64,000 bases of DNA from Ailurus styani (taxonomy: Eukaryota > Chordata > Mammalia > Carnivora > Ailuridae): assembly GCA_002007465.1 (NCBI GenBank), contig LNAC01000742.1, positions 167,631-231,630 on the forward strand, in the 5' to 3' direction. Below the pieces are notes generated by a model. The model saw only the letters and a list, made by a program, of their open reading frames with translations, was not told where the DNA came from and made no database searches. Both the position numbers and the translations under genes were made by a program. Positions 23,501-36,559 of this stretch are shown piece by piece. Every line of letters begins with the position of its first letter. Within the stretch, counting starts at the first letter, position 1.

Positions 23501-26004
23501 TTCCAGAATTTTTGTTTCCTGTGTTTAAAATAACATATAATACCATACCAATTATTCTTCCACTAACTCCTTCTACCTATGAGATTCTTGATTTTCCCAA
23601 CAGTGAAGTTTTCTTTTTCTCCAAAAGTGATGCTTTCGATAACCTAAAGCATGCAATTGGTTAGGGATTACCAAATGATAAGTGGAATTTCGTCTGATTA
23701 TACACACTGAACGCTAACATTAAAAATATGTTAATTCACATAGCAAGTAGATTAATAGTTTTCTGAAGTAACAAATTAAGCTTGTATCTTAACTCTTATG
23801 ATTTGAAGTGAAATGTTTATGTCAAAATTACTGGGGCACACCACATGTTCCTTAGACTCATTTAAATTTTTGAGATCAGTATGAGTTAGTGTTTTGACGG
23901 AGCTATCTAAATAATTACTTCATCTGCATTTCACAGGCCATTAATGCATTTTTTCTTCCAAACTAACCAATCCATCTGTGTATACAACATGAGTTCACAA
24001 GGTAATTATCTACTTTCTAACATGCCCCTTTGGGCAAGGGAGGTAAATAAAAGAAGCACATAGTCTTCTGAGGATTCACACTGTAATTTTCACCACTTGA
24101 GAGTCATCTGTTTCTTATTTTCTCAAATTCTCTACCTAAGAAAGCATACATGAGCAACAAATTAATGACATAAACTTTGTAACTCACATAAGAATCCTTT
24201 CCCAGAATAGACATTTTGGAAGTTCAGCAATTGTATCAGAAAAATTTCTCATAGCTCAAACAATATGTCCCATTTTTATGTCCCAAGTTATCATTCAGAT
24301 TGCTAAAACAAAGGCCCATTTTCTTTTCATTCTTTAATGTAGGACATTAGCCAGAAAGTGCAATATTTCCATGTGGGGAAGTTTTATGATTATCTAATTT
24401 AATAGACACAGTTGCTAATAAGTAAGGGTCATAGGGTGACTATATTTAATTCAATAAGAAGATGAAGGAATTAGAAAAAAGATTTCAAAAGAAAAGATAT
24501 TTTATAGTATTATTCATAAGATTACCTGCAATTTGGGGACAACTGTAACTGGATTACTTTTTTATAATTGAGCTTAATTTTACATTATTAAAAATCATTT
24601 AAAAATAAATCACATATGTTATCTATACTTATATTATCTACGCCTATTTAAGAAATTTTATGTTTTTCCAACTGACTCCTGTACTCACCCATTTGGATAT
24701 GGGACTGAGTCTCAGATGAAGGAGGATCTGTAAGTATTTGAATAAAGTTAAAGTTAGAATCTATTCTTGGAATCCAACTTTATTTCCTAGACCCTTATTA
24801 TTCATAAAGACTACACATTGGCATAAAAAATTAAATACATGGGATTTAATTTTTAACTGGGACTTGGAAATAAAGATTTATTCAACTCATACTCTGAGGG
24901 TAAAAACTTGCCCACTTCATACAAACTATTGGGTTATACTATGTTCTTTCTTTCTTCGTCTTTTTTTTTCTTTTTCTTTTTCTTTTTTCATTTTATTTTT
25001 AAAACAATGATAGCAGTGGAACAGGAAGCATAACACTGAAAAAAAATCAGCGGGTTGCCCTGGAGACAGGGTATCTTTTTTTCATTATCACTAGACATGA
25101 ACCCTCATTTTATTTACTTATTTTTATTATCATCATTAATATTATTTTATGAACCCTCACTTTCAATGGTGAGGAAAAATACTGATTTTTGTATATGTAA
25201 TTCTTTTTATGTTTACCTTTTACAAGATACATCATGGACAAAGGTCTTTTATTTTAAAAACTTAAAAACGTTGCACTATCAATTTCATTCCTAGTAAAAT
25301 AAAATTTTATTGAAAGTATTATCCCCTAGTTACTTAAGTAATGGAAGAAGTTCAACAGGCCAGCTGCTTTATTTCATTCATACAATGAAAGGAAACAACT
25401 ATTTTTCTGGGTGATAAATTGGTCCTTATTTCTCATACATTTCCAAGCAGTAACAGATCCTTTTTCTTTCTCTAATAAACTATCAATCTGAGAACCACAG
25501 GTTTTATTTTATTTTGTTTTCTACATAGTAATAACAGTAGTGTCTACCTTCCATTATTATTGACAATTCCAGAAAATACCCCGAGCAAAAAATTTCCAGT
25601 GCTTTCAAGGGTCACAGAATTTCAAAGAATAAATCGGAAGCAGGCATTAAAGATGTAGCTAAGAAACACAATCTTCCTCTAGGGTAGGAAGAAACTGCGT
25701 AGAACTAGAGAGGCTGAGAATTCTAGACTTGAGGCTTTGTAAAGTATAAAAATTATGCAAATTGCTTCCCCATTAAGTACTATCCAAATTATGTCTTTCA
25801 ACTGATATTATTTTAGTTTCTTCTGTTTAAATGGAATTTTCGAGGTATGTATTTTACCACTCGGTTTAAGTTTCTCTGTGTTCATTTACTGAAATGTGCT
25901 CCTTTGACAACAACAGAAAATTATTTATGGAAACTTCTGTTTATTAGTCATATATTCTTTCATCGTCAGGTAGTCTTTTTTTTGATATTTGATCAACACT
26001 CAAC
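20551..26004. other. Long unassigned AT-rich stretch
   Basis: About 5.4 kb in which I recognise no gene and no firmly named repeat. It holds a (CT)n-T run at 22111-22154 and T-rich stretches near 24960-25010. Open frames up to 94 codons are present at chance level. Very old repeats may be hidden here. Confidence 0.45.
22111..22154. repeat. (CT)n followed by poly-T
   Basis: Imperfect CT units up to 22137, then 17-18 T. It could be the tail of an old antisense retroelement, but no body was recognised next to it. Confidence 0.9.
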
Positions 26005-26580
26005 CAATAATTACTGCACACATACCATATGCCAGGCACTCTGAAAGGGATGAGAACTGTAAGACACACATGATCTTTACCCTTAGGAACTTTACAATCC
26101 AGCAGGGAGGCTGAGGGAACAAATAAATGAGTACAAATTATGATCAATGGCATAGAAGAAACAAGTTGAGTGCTGAGTTGGAGAATAATAGGGGCAATTT
26201 GGCTAATTTAGATGAGGAGCTCAAGGAAGACCTCTCTGAGGAATGACACTTTAAACAGAGGCATGAACGACCACACGGAAGTGGGTACTATAAAGAGCAG
26301 AAGGAAACAGCAGGAAGCAGAGAAACAAGGACAAAGGCATTGACCTGGAAAAGGATCAGTGTTATTTGGGGAACTTGGCTATTGTAGCTAGAGCTTTAGT
26401 TGGGGAGAGCGAAGTTGGAGACACCTCCTTTAGCCATGATTCAGTAGTTTGAATGTTATTCCCAGACACTGAAGAACCACTGGAGAATTTTAAGCAGGGG
26501 AAGGACATGTTCCAATTTATATTTCAGGAATGTCATTTGGTGGCTGAGCGGAAAAGTTATTGTGGTAAGACAAGTGTTTT
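26005..26580 (-). mobile_element. L2 LINE relic, antisense
   Basis: Antisense L2 order from the 3' end inward: 'ataccatatgccaggcactc', 'agctcaaggaagacctctct', 'aaacagaggcatgaacgacc', 'aacagcaggaagcagagaaa', 'cactggagaattttaagcag' and 'gggaaggacatgttccaatt'. It is one of the longer L2 relics in the window. The same family in the same orientation occurs at 36.56-37.13 kb. Confidence 0.8.
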
Positions 26581-27099
26581 AAGTCTCTACAATGGTACTT
26601 AACAATACAATAGTCATTAGCCACATATGACTATATAAATTTAAATTAATTAAAATTAAGCAAGATTCAGCTTCTCAATAGTCATATGTGTTTGCTGGCC
26701 ATCATACTGAATAGCACAGATAGAGACATTTCCATCAGTACAGGGACATCTTCCCAGGCATTTCTGCTCAGGAACATCATCTATATCTTCACGGTTTCCC
26801 TTCTTCAGCTCCTCCACCTTCCCACAGAATCTGCTAGCTGTAAGGTTACTCTTAGTTTCGTCATTCTCATTCTTCGTATTCCTGACTTTTCTCTTTCTAT
26901 GATTACTTCTATGCCTCTTTCCTCAGTAACTCTTCCCTTTTCTCTTTCTCTGTTCCAGACATAGCTTCCTGGAAGCCTGTTGTACAACTTCATAGAGCTC
27001 ATAAGTTGGCAATTGTGTAGTGTTTCACCATGTTCTTAAATGTATTGTTTTTCCCTGAGACCATTAACTTGTTCTATCTCCTGTATTTTTTATTGTGGT
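26581..27099. other. Unassigned sequence
   Basis: About 500 bases. The pyrimidine-rich part at 26790-26960 gives a 92-codon plus-strand frame and could be another L2 piece, but I cannot align it firmly. Confidence 0.4.
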
Positions 27100-27725
27100 G
27101 CCATCAAACTCTTAGTGACCAGCTTGAAATCACCTGTCCTCTTTCCTTTCCATTCAGGCAAGCATTCAATAAGATGCTAAATCATAAATAATCTACCTTC
27201 ATAATGCCTCTTACATGCTTTTAATTCCAATATTGCCTAATTAATTTTTCCCTAGGCTATAGTTACAATTTTTCTGATAAAATTCATTCCAAGTCAGCAT
27301 TGGTAGATAAATCTTCTCAAACTAAAGTTTTAACCAAAGTCTTCAAAGATACGTTTTCCTCAAAGAAACATAATGTTTTCCCAGTACTGCTATAAAAAAT
27401 AATGTTGGATTTCTAATTTTAGTTTTCTACTTTTTTTTCACAGCTTCTTTGCTGTTCTAGAAACTGGCCCTATGCATTTCACCCTCAAACTTTGTTCCTG
27501 TTATCTTCTGTCTGCTAGACACCTCACCCCCATTTAGGATTGTCCAAACTTTCCTTTATTTAAGACTCATCATAAATGCTATTTGCTCTGTTAGATTTAA
27601 AACTTGATATTTTCTCAGATTCATTCCCAGTACATTTTTTTAAATGCCTTTTATTCTTGACTTTACAATTCCCCATCCTACATTACAGAATTTAATAATG
27701 TATTATACCTTATAATCTCTGACAG
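27100..27725 (+). mobile_element. Possible L2 relic
   Basis: The 'tttatttaagactcatcata' to 'aatgctatttgctctgttag' part resembles the L2 3' region, and the whole stretch has the pyrimidine-rich L2 character. The alignment is loose. Confidence 0.35.
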
Positions 27726-29274
27726 TAAGAATAGTATATACATATTTATCTCCCAGGCAGCACCTACTATAGTTATCAGGTTGAATTGAGTAATATATAC
27801 AAATATTCTCAAATTCATTACAGATTTTATTGTGGCTGTAAAGAAATATCCTGCCCTGACTTATGTAGGTATCAAAATAAGTCAAGTGTCCTTAAAAAGA
27901 TTTTTTCTAGTATAACAATATTCCTCTAAAAAAGTTTGAGAGTGAGAACAGAAGTCTGTAATCACTTTGGAGTCACTCAGATGGATTGTTCTTACCTGTG
28001 AAAAGAAGCATAAAATGTTCTGTTTCTTCAGGGCAAAGTTTTTGCTAAGAATAAATTGAACATCATATGTGAAATTCTCAAGTGATTGTACTTACCTGTA
28101 AGTCAACCTTTGCCAAGATTTCAATTCTCAAATTCTCTAGCCCAAGATGAATGCCTGAGAATGTAAAAGTCATGATTTGCTCTTGGATTCTTAGCACAGT
28201 TCTCCTGATGGGAAGCACCCTCAATGAAGAACAAATAGGCTGACATCTTGATTAATTAATCACCTTATTATTTCCTTAGGACTTTATTGAATGAAGGGAT
28301 TTCAAGGAAAAAAATGCCTTCATTTAAATCATAAATTGTACAAAAAATTAAGTGTTATTGGCATGTACTTTTGTAGAAATCATTTGAAATATTCTGAAAT
28401 TCATAATTGGTTGATGGTCACGTATAGAGTTTCACGACAGTACTTCTTACTTATATCTGTATATAAATTCAATACATTTTATATATAGCTATACATCCAA
28501 AACATAAATGTAAATACGAAGGAATACGGAAATTGTATTCCATACTTTTGGATTAATCAGCAACTGCTATTGCCATGCTCCATGTTCCATGACCATTGCT
28601 ATTCATTTAGATGTCAGGAATAGTTACTTATTTGATGTCAGTCTGGAGCAGCAAACAGCATAGAAACTAGAATATAGATATCATATGTAACTGGTTTCAT
28701 TAGTTACCCACTATATACACTTATAATGTCAGGCTGATTATCTATCAGTAAAAATCCCAGAACCAAATGTGGCTATAATTTTTAGAAGAGTTACTGCTCT
28801 GAGATGCTACTTTTTCCTGTTGTTATTATAAGTTAAATCACGGAAATCAAGATGCAGAGCTGAAATAAGATCTTAGTTTCAATATTTGAATTAGCTGGAC
28901 AATGTTAATGTATTTAGTGATTACAGGTCATTACTCACACCACTAAAACATTTCTGCTAAAATTTATACACTAACAAATTATATGTTCGCCCAACTATCC
29001 TACCTATCCTAATTGATCTTATCTTTCCTCTGACATTTACCTCAATGAACCTTTATCTGTGAGTCATTTCCTAAATTAAAAATAAAATTGAAAAATCAGT
29101 GTGTCTGAAAGCAAATCCCTTAATGAACATAAATTTTATATTTCCTATTTATATCCATTTGGACCAATAAATGGATTTGATGTTAACTATTAATTCATTT
29201 ACAGTTAGAATCACAGAATATAATTCTAGAAACATCAATTCAATAAGAAGATGAGGAAATAATACAAAGTTTCC
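27726..29274. other. Unassigned AT-rich sequence
   Basis: About 1.5 kb, no recognised gene, RNA or repeat. Confidence 0.45.
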
Positions 29275-29652
29275 TAATAATCCTTGAAGGTGCTAAGAGC
29301 CAAGCATATGCCTGTTTTGGGGCCTCCTTATTTGCTATTCTCTCAGACTTAAATAGACTTTACTCCAGATACCTGGAAAATTCTCCCAGAACTGTGCTCA
29401 AACATCATTCCCTCAAAAGCAATCAACGCTGACCACCCATATAAAAATAAAAGCCTCCTTTTCTTTCTCTTTACTGTGCTTTATTTTTCCTCAGAGAAGA
29501 GTATCATTACCCTCATTGTATTTTATAAGTGTTATCAATTTCTCAAATGAAATGTAAGAGGAGGGCGGGAGGTTTGTACTTTGTCACGTATCCAATACTC
29601 AAAATGTGTCTGACACCTGATAAATAAGCATCAATTGAATAAATAATGAGAC
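29275..29652 (+). mobile_element. L2 LINE relic, 3' end
   Basis: The order 'acctggaaaattctcccaga', 'gtgctcaaacatcattccct', 'cttactgtgctttatttttc' is followed by the terminal 'aaatgtgtctgacacctgat' and 'aattgaataaataatgagac'. This matches the L2 3' end. Moderately diverged. Confidence 0.82.
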
Positions 29653-30620
29653 AAAAATAATTTATCATATTTGACAATTCAAGTCTGCATGATCAAATGC
29701 ATAGAGATTCACGAGGTCTACCTCTTCCATAGTCATATAGAAAATTTATGTTCATAAATAAATTAAACTGTTAATTATGGAATAAATCATTTCATGCTAT
29801 TACCACATCTCTTCTTATTAATACATAAAAGATTATTAAGCTGCATTATTAAGCCACTTCTGTCATTGAGTTCCTGTGAATATTTGGGAAATGTGGTTAC
29901 ACATGCTTTGCAGTATTTTCTTCTTACCCTCGTCTGCTCTGCTTTCACCTGATTGATCTATGAACACCATCATAATCTGATCTCCCAAGGTCAATCTCAA
30001 CTTGTTCCCATATCCCTAAATTTCCACGTATAACTCTAGTTATGTGAAGAATAAATTTTCTTGCTCTTTAATTAAGTAAGATTTTGTGTCAGAAACTTAG
30101 GCATTGTTTTGGCAAGCCGTAAACACAACACTTGAGAAGAAGTACCAGCATGAGAAAAGTAAGAACTCAGTCCCTTTTGCCATTGAGGTGTGTGAGTGGA
30201 AATTTCAATTTTTATGGCTATTTACACTAACTAACTTTAAAAATTTCTGCATTATGCTGCCCGCTCTATATTGGAGAAAATAAGGTTCACCCTCAGTGCA
30301 GGTGTAGGGCTACTTAATTTTATAATTTTTTCATGATATATCTCTTTCAATACATTTTTATGAAGATAGTCCTCATAAAGAATAAAAATAACTTATATAA
30401 GATAATGTTGGTAAATGTCACTACTTTTATTAATTTTAATTAAGACAGATAGTGAATAAAGAGCTTAGTAAAATTAGCACCAAATTACTGTTAAATTAGC
30501 ATTAAATTATTAATGTTAAACAATACCAGCTGTTTAGTATCTTGATTATTTTACCATGGCACAGAAAATTATTTTGTAATGGAAGGACAGACTAAAATCT
30601 AATTATTTTAATAATCTTTT
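29653..30620. other. Unassigned AT-rich sequence
   Basis: About 970 bases without a recognised element. Confidence 0.45.
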
Positions 30621-30638
30621 AAAACTGGTTGTGTTGGG

Positions 30639-30852
30639 GGCGCCTGGGTGGCTCAGTGGGTTAAAGCCTCTGCCTTCGGCTCAGGTCATGATCCCAGGGT
30701 CCTGGGATCGAGGCCCGCATCGGGCTCCCTGCTCAGCGGAGAGCCTGCTTCCTCCTCTCTCTCTGTCTGCCTCTCTGCCTGCTGTGATCTGGTCTCTCTC
30801 TCTCTCTGTCAAATAAATAAATAAAATCTTTAAAATAAATAAATAAGTAAAT
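30639..30852 (+). mobile_element. Young SINE placed directly upstream of an older SINE
   Basis: Complete sense copy with young head and AAATAAATAAAATCTT end. A perfect 18-base target duplication, aaaactggttgtgttggg, lies at 30621-30638 and 30853-30870. The right copy runs into the first G bases of the older SINE. The 61-codon frame at 30631-30816 is SINE sequence. Confidence 0.97.
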
Positions 30853-30867
30853 AAAACTGGTTGTGTT

Positions 30868-31038
30868 GGGCATGCCTGGGAGGCTCAGTCAGTTAAGTGT
30901 CTACCTTTGGCTCAAGTTATGATCTCAGGGTCCTGGGATGGAGCCGCACATCTGGCTACCTGCTCAGCAAGGGGTCTGCTTCTCCCTCTATCTCTCCCTC
31001 TGCCTCTGTTCATGCTCTCAGTCTCGCTCACTCTCTAA

Positions 31039-31073
<35 letters not shown>

Positions 31074-31085
31074 AATATTAAAAAA
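30868..31085 (+). mobile_element. Older carnivore SINE
   Basis: Sense copy of an older subtype ('gcatgcctgggaggctcagt', then 'cagttaagtgtctacc'), ending in an expanded (AATA)n tail. The sequence after the tail (aaaactgtgttag) resembles the sequence before it, which may be its own decayed target duplication. Confidence 0.9.
31037..31076. repeat. (AAAT)n microsatellite in a SINE tail
   Basis: About ten AAAT units. Tetranucleotide arrays of this kind grow from SINE A tails and are often length-variable. Confidence 0.95.
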
Positions 31086-31109
31086 CTGTGTTAGTTGATG
31101 ATCATAAAG

Positions 31110-31950
31110 AATATTTAAGAAATTGATTTGAACACTCATGGAAAATGGGCAAAGAATATGAACAGACAGTTCAAATAAGAAATACACAAATGAGCAATAA
31201 CAAGAATATAATGTGCACCTACAGGTCACCCCTCCCAAATGCAAACTAAGATATATGTTCTTGCTAGTAGATTAGTCATTGATTTATTGTTGTGGAAATG
31301 GCTATTTACATATTCTCTCGGGATATAACACAGTTTGAAATTATGTATGACAAGTCTTAAAGTTGTATAACTTTGACCCCAAAAATGTCACTTTTAGAAA
31401 TAATGTCACTCTAAAAAATAATTACACAAGTGTGTGAATATACACACACATGCATATATGTGTATGTATGTATATGTATTTAAACAGTATTGTTATAAGA
31501 TATTCCTATATCTCCACATGTATAACTACAAGTTTTTACAACTCCATTTATAGTAGAAAATACTGAGAACTATCTAAACATACGAAACAAGAAAGTTACT
31601 GAAATAAAATTTCATAGAGATTATAGGGATGATGCTGATTATAGTTAGTCATTGAAAAGACATTCAAACTTATTATGATTTCAGAAAATCATAATCTTTT
31701 TAGATACAACAGTACATATAGAATGATCACACCTTCAGTATATAAAATATGAATTACATTTCTTTAACAGAAGTTATATTTTAAGTATATGCAGAAAAAA
31801 TAAGCTGGGGAAATATATGATAACATTAACAGTAGTTATCTCTGGATGGTATGACTATGGCTGATTTTAATTCTAATTTTCTTTTTTGTTTGGTTTTCTT
31901 AATTTGGAATAATTTTATTAAAATATTATTTTGAAAAGCACTTTGAAAAA
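31110..31950 (+). mobile_element. Ancient L1 relic, ORF2 end and 3'UTR
   Basis: 'tcatggaaaatgggcaaaga' and 'tatgaacagacagttcaaat' follow L1 ORF2. Later 'agtagttatctctggatggt' and 'tgattttaattctaattttc' match the 3'UTR of ancient L1M elements. Internal parts are strongly diverged, with a (CA)/(TG) patch near 31440-31475. Confidence 0.65.
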
Positions 31951-32639
31951 TTTGCTAATAAGATATTTTGGTTGTAGACATTATATTAAATCATAACTCA
32001 TTGTTTGGAAATGAATTGTGGTTAGGTTGAACTATGATTTTTGAAAGGCTCTTACTGAATAAAGACAAAGACGGAATACATGTGAGACAGTCCATACTTC
32101 TGACAAGTGTTACACTTTTACTTTCTGGGCAGAGGAAAGTTACAGAAACAGTTACATATGGTCATCATGGCCCAAACCACACCTATTGGAAGACAGCCAC
32201 ATGGAGAATCACATTAATGAAGGGTTGCCAGTAAGTAATAAGTATTGTATTTTCCAGTTCATGAGAAATATTAAGTTAGTGAGGGGGTGAGTAAATAATG
32301 GCAAATAAGGTAAACCCAGCCTGCTATATTAGCAGGTCAAAATATCAGGATTTGGCAACAGTGGAAATACAGATGCCTTCATCTACCATCATAACAAACA
32401 AGTGAAATGTAGGCTAGGAATAGACAGTATTTCCAGTTGGTGTTTAAGCTATCTTATTGGAAAATGTTGTTATTAACTTAATGAATTATAGTTCATCAAA
32501 CATCTCAGTTGATTAAAAGATAATAGAAAGCATTTCCCAAATTTATGACATGTAAATTTCTGCTTTCTAGGACTCCTTAATTTTTCTTGCGTTCCATATC
32601 CAAATAATTACCCAGTCCTATCTTTTTTTTTTTAACTTT
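31951..32639. other. Unassigned sequence
   Basis: About 690 bases; no recognised element. A T-run at about 32622-32632 ends it. Confidence 0.45.
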
Positions 32640-33345
32640 CATTTGATCTCTCAAAAATACTTCTTCCTTCCTAGTTTCATATTCATCACTCCATCACTCT
32701 AGCTCTCTATTGACTCAGGCCAGGATTCTGACTCAAGGCTTCTAAATTTCTAAATGACCACTTCTTTCCAATCTCTTTGTTAAGGCTCTTTTTAGATACT
32801 TTTGATATGTCCTTTTGATTCTAGCATCCCCCACTCCAAAGCCTACAATGGTCCTATGACCTCTATACTAAAGTACAGATTCTGAAGGCTGGCATTCCAT
32901 ATTCCTTGTAATCAGATTCCCTGACTTCTGATTATTCCACCAAATCTCAATCACCTCAAAATATCTTCCACATTTTCCTTTCTATAATCTTCAATACTGT
33001 TAGTCCTGAAATGTTGTAAATCCTCCTTTCAAATCATTCAAATTCTGTCAGTTTTTCAAGATCCCGAAAGAATTCCCTATCATGGGCTTCTGACAAGTCA
33101 TTGTCTATTTGACAACTTGTTTACTAATTGTCCACAATTGACTACTTGTGTATAGAATTGTCTACTAATTCTGACTAATTGATTAAAGAACTGTACATGA
33201 CTTGCTTATGATAGTTCTTCTATTATTGTCTTGTATTATTATTTAAATCTTTCATAATTAATTAATTTTCCATACGATCATGTCTTTTTTGTCCAACTGG
33301 ATTACAAACTCTCTGAGAGCAGGCATTGTCTTTTAGGTCAGTAAT
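32640..33345 (+). mobile_element. L2 LINE relic, first of two
   Basis: 'actccaaagcctacaatggt' followed by 'actaaagtacagattctgaa' corresponds to the L2 segment before its 3' end. 'tggattacaaactctctgag' and 'agcaggcattgtctttta' at about 33297-33335 correspond to the terminal part. Diverged. Confidence 0.55.
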
Positions 33346-33409
33346 CTTCAAGTTAGGGAGGTCCATAAAGCCTTTTAAGTAACATTTGAAGATTCTTAAA
33401 TTGCATATT

Positions 33410-33452
33410 AGCCATATTCCATAGCCATATTCCATATTCCATTCCATAGCCC
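33410..33452. repeat. Short CATTCCATA tandem repeats
   Basis: Units of 'gccatattccata' and 'ttccatattcc' in partial tandem order. Short local slippage product. Confidence 0.75.
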
Positions 33453-33539
33453 CTTGAGAACTCAGCCTTTTGAAAAAAGGCAAATCTTTATAAAACAAAG
33501 GGGAAAAAAGCCAAACCTTTCACCCATCCCAAATCTTAT

Positions 33540-34085
33540 CTTCAGTACATTGTACACACCTTTCTTCCACACCTACACCCATCTTTCGATTTCTGCCACT
33601 CGCATATTTTTATTGTATTTAAGATGAAAGCCCTACTCTTGTTTCAGGCTTCCCATGATGTATGTGCTGCCCTCTCTCCAATCTCTCCAACTTCATCTCA
33701 GACTGTGCTAGATCCATGGGCAATTTCACACACACAATTTCTAAGAACTCTCTCTTCCACCCGGAATACCGGCTACACTCTTCATCTGGCTATGGCCTCC
33801 TCATTCTTCAGGCTTCATCTTCAAGCTCTTGGTCTCTTGCAGAAACAAGTCCCAACTCACATTCCAATTTAGGTTCATTGTCTTACTGCCTCCCTGAACA
33901 CCCTCCATGACGTCTTTGCAGAATTTATCACAATTTCTACTTGGCTATTTATTTGTGTGATTATGTAATGTCTGTCTCCTCCTAGAACCTGAGCCCCACA
34001 AGCACAGGGACTGCTCCATCCTTGTGCCTAGCAAGGTACCTGGCATAAAGACAGTACTTAGAAACTATCTGTTGAATAAGTGAGA
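33540..34085 (+). mobile_element. L2 LINE relic, second of two, with 3' end
   Basis: The order includes 'aggcttcccatgatgtatgt', 'caacttcatctcagactgtg', 'catgacgtctttgcagaatt', 'gtctgtctcctcctagaacc', 'acaagcacagggactgctcc' and 'ttgtgcctagcaaggtacct'. It ends near 'atctgttgaataagtgagag'. This is a good L2 3' end. The overlapping 82-codon frames at 33624-33910 belong to it. Confidence 0.83.
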
Positions 34086-34605
34086 GAATACAGAAAGGTC
34101 CATGTTGATTCCAAAAATGAAATCTATTTAAAACTTAGATGAATTTTGGAAATGCTGGAAACCAAAGCAGTTATCTCATTTTAGAGATGGAGGGAGAGCT
34201 TGGGCCCCATATTTAATGAAGGACAAACCAGGGACTAAAACCGAGCACTTTGCATTCCCGTCAAATTATTTTTGAAGTCTTCCATTCTTATTCATAATAT
34301 ATGATTAAAGAAATATCCACTGACAGAACACCAATCTAGGCATATGCTTAACTTCTTGATTGAGTTCAAACCTCACTAAACCTCTTTTTAAATAAATAAG
34401 ATGTCTATTGTTTTAGAGCTATCTTGCCTCAGTATTTCCATCTGTATAGTATGATGGTTCACAGAAGCAGCTTATTGAGTATATCAGAACACATTATAAA
34501 ATAGCTAATTTCTTTTTTCACTTTAGTACTTTGAAAAGATGCATGATCTTTCTTTTAATTATTTACCTAAAAGAAAGATAAGACAAAATTATAATATGGT
34601 CAATT
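34086..34605. other. Unassigned sequence
   Basis: About 520 bases, no recognised element. Confidence 0.45.
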
Positions 34606-34619
34606 AAGAAGTAAGGATA

Positions 34620-34821
34620 GGGCGCCTGGGTGGCTCAGTGGGTTAAAGCCTCTGCTTTCGGCTCAGGTCATGATCTCAGGGTCCTGGGATCAAGGCCCGT
34701 GTCGGGCTCTCTGCTCAGCGGGGAGCCTGCCTCCTCCTCTCCCTGTCTCTCTGCCTGCCTCTCTGCCTACTTGTAATCTCTCTCTCTGTGTCAAATAAAT
34801 AAATAAAATCTTAAAAAAAAA
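34620..34821 (+). mobile_element. Young tRNA-Lys-type SINE
   Basis: Complete sense copy. It is flanked by a perfect 14-base target duplication, aagaagtaaggata, at 34606-34619 and 34822-34835. Very close to the other young copies. Confidence 0.97.
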
Positions 34822-34835
34822 AAGAAGTAAGGATA

Positions 34836-36201
34836 ATGAAATACATAAGAAAATTAATTCTTCTTATGTGCCTTTCTATATGAGCAGTCTCACAGAGCAC
34901 CTTAGAAAGACAAATTTGCCATCACGAACATTCTCTTGGTCTGCAAGCTGGTTCCTCACATCTGATTACAAAACCCATAACAGAAGTGGCAGGTAATGGG
35001 ATAAGGGAGGAGTCTATGGGCCACTAAAAAGAAAGAGCAGAGCCCATCCACAGAGTAAACTTCAATTTAGGGAGACAATTATATAGGGTATTAACACAGA
35101 ATAGAATAAGAGAATGCAATGTGAAAGAAGCATAGCCTTCTTTTAAGACCTTTGAAATAGTAATTTTTTAAAAATCACACCAAAACATTATCATTCCACT
35201 GTATGCTTAATACAATAAAATGGAAATTTGTAGCTCTTCAGATAAAAGAACAGTATTACATTTACATGGAAAACTCCCAACAGGAAATGAGAACTTCAGT
35301 ATCCTGTAGTTTAAATGTTATACATGAAAGTATAATAACTATTATTTGTATGCAAACTACATATATTACCAATATTGAATCACTGCTTCAAAAGATCTTT
35401 TGAAATACCTTGAGCCTCTACAATCTAAATATATTTTTTTCCTTCTGGTAATAGAGCAATTACTGATAATATCCATAATTTTCTGTGGAAATAAGATCCA
35501 TATTATGTCCCAGGTTTAGAAAAAGCATTAGAGGAATATTCATGAAATGAATGGGAATGTAACACTTCTAAGTCAAAGTCAAATAACCTTAAAAGAACAT
35601 TAGTGATTGCTAATGGATCTAGTTTATCAACACCTAGGAGGATACAACAGTGTACAAAAAAAGGATTCACAGATTTCACAGAAGCAATTAGAAATGGATC
35701 GTAATCACAGACCTGCATATACAAAATCTGGATGCAACCTGCCTAACAAAATAAATACTATAATTATAGTAATACTTAAGTATACATCAAATATTTTATT
35801 GACCTCAGTATGAAAGAGATGAATATGATAATCATTTTTACTCTTTTAAATTGAAGCACAAGCATAAAGGAAACAAAGCCATGTTTTATTCATTTATCAG
35901 AAAAGCTAATTAAAAGCTAGCTTTTCAAAGAAAGAGCTACCTTCCAAAACACTAACCAAAATGTTCCACAATGAACTCTAATCTCCAAGAGAGTCCATGA
36001 CCTCTGTTCTCTGAGACTAAATCCCCGTAACCATTTGTTTATGACTGACTCTCTTTGGTCCCAGTGATATTCACTTATATTAGGATTATGTCATGACTTA
36101 TCCCCAGATGCCCAAACATACTAAACAAAATGCTATATGAAGAGAAAGAATGTGTCTTAGTCATCTTTATGTTGCATAGAGCAGTGCCTTAACTTAACAC
36201 A
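34836..36201. other. Unassigned sequence
   Basis: About 1.4 kb without a recognised gene. The last part (36145-36200, 'tttatgttgcatagagcagt') has some likeness to an L2 3' end in sense orientation, too short to call. Confidence 0.45.
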
Positions 36202-36546
36202 CAGATGCTGACCCTTAATGCGAGGGATTAGGGGCATTTGACTACCCCACCCCCTACACAGTTGAAAATCCATGGATAACTTTTGACTCCCAAAAAAGTT
36301 AACTACTAGAAGCTTACTGTTGACCAGAAGCTTTACTAATACCATAAACAGTTGATAAACACATATTTTGTATGCTATGTATTAAAAACTGTGTTCTTAT
36401 AATAAGATAGAGAAAAGAAAATGTTATTTAGAAAATCACAAGGAAGAGAAAATACATTTATAGTATTGTACAGCATTTATTTTTTAAAAATCCATGTGTA
36501 AGTGGACCTTCACAGTTCAAAACCCATATTGTTCAAGGGTCAACCG
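36202..36546. mobile_element. Tigger-type (pogo) DNA transposon relic
   Basis: The right end reads 'ttgttcaagggtcaaccg' followed by TA. The left end has 'gctgacccttaatgcgaggg' and 'attaggggc'. Both match, in inverted orientation, the terminal repeat I know from Tigger elements (…TTGACCCTTGAACAA…). Internal phrases 'tacattttgtatgctatgta'-like, 'tagaaaatcacaaggaagag' and 'gtgtaagtggaccttcacag' fit the same non-autonomous family (Tigger2/MER8-like; name from memory). No transposase frame. Confidence 0.75.
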
Positions 36547-36559
36547 TATATAGTAAACT

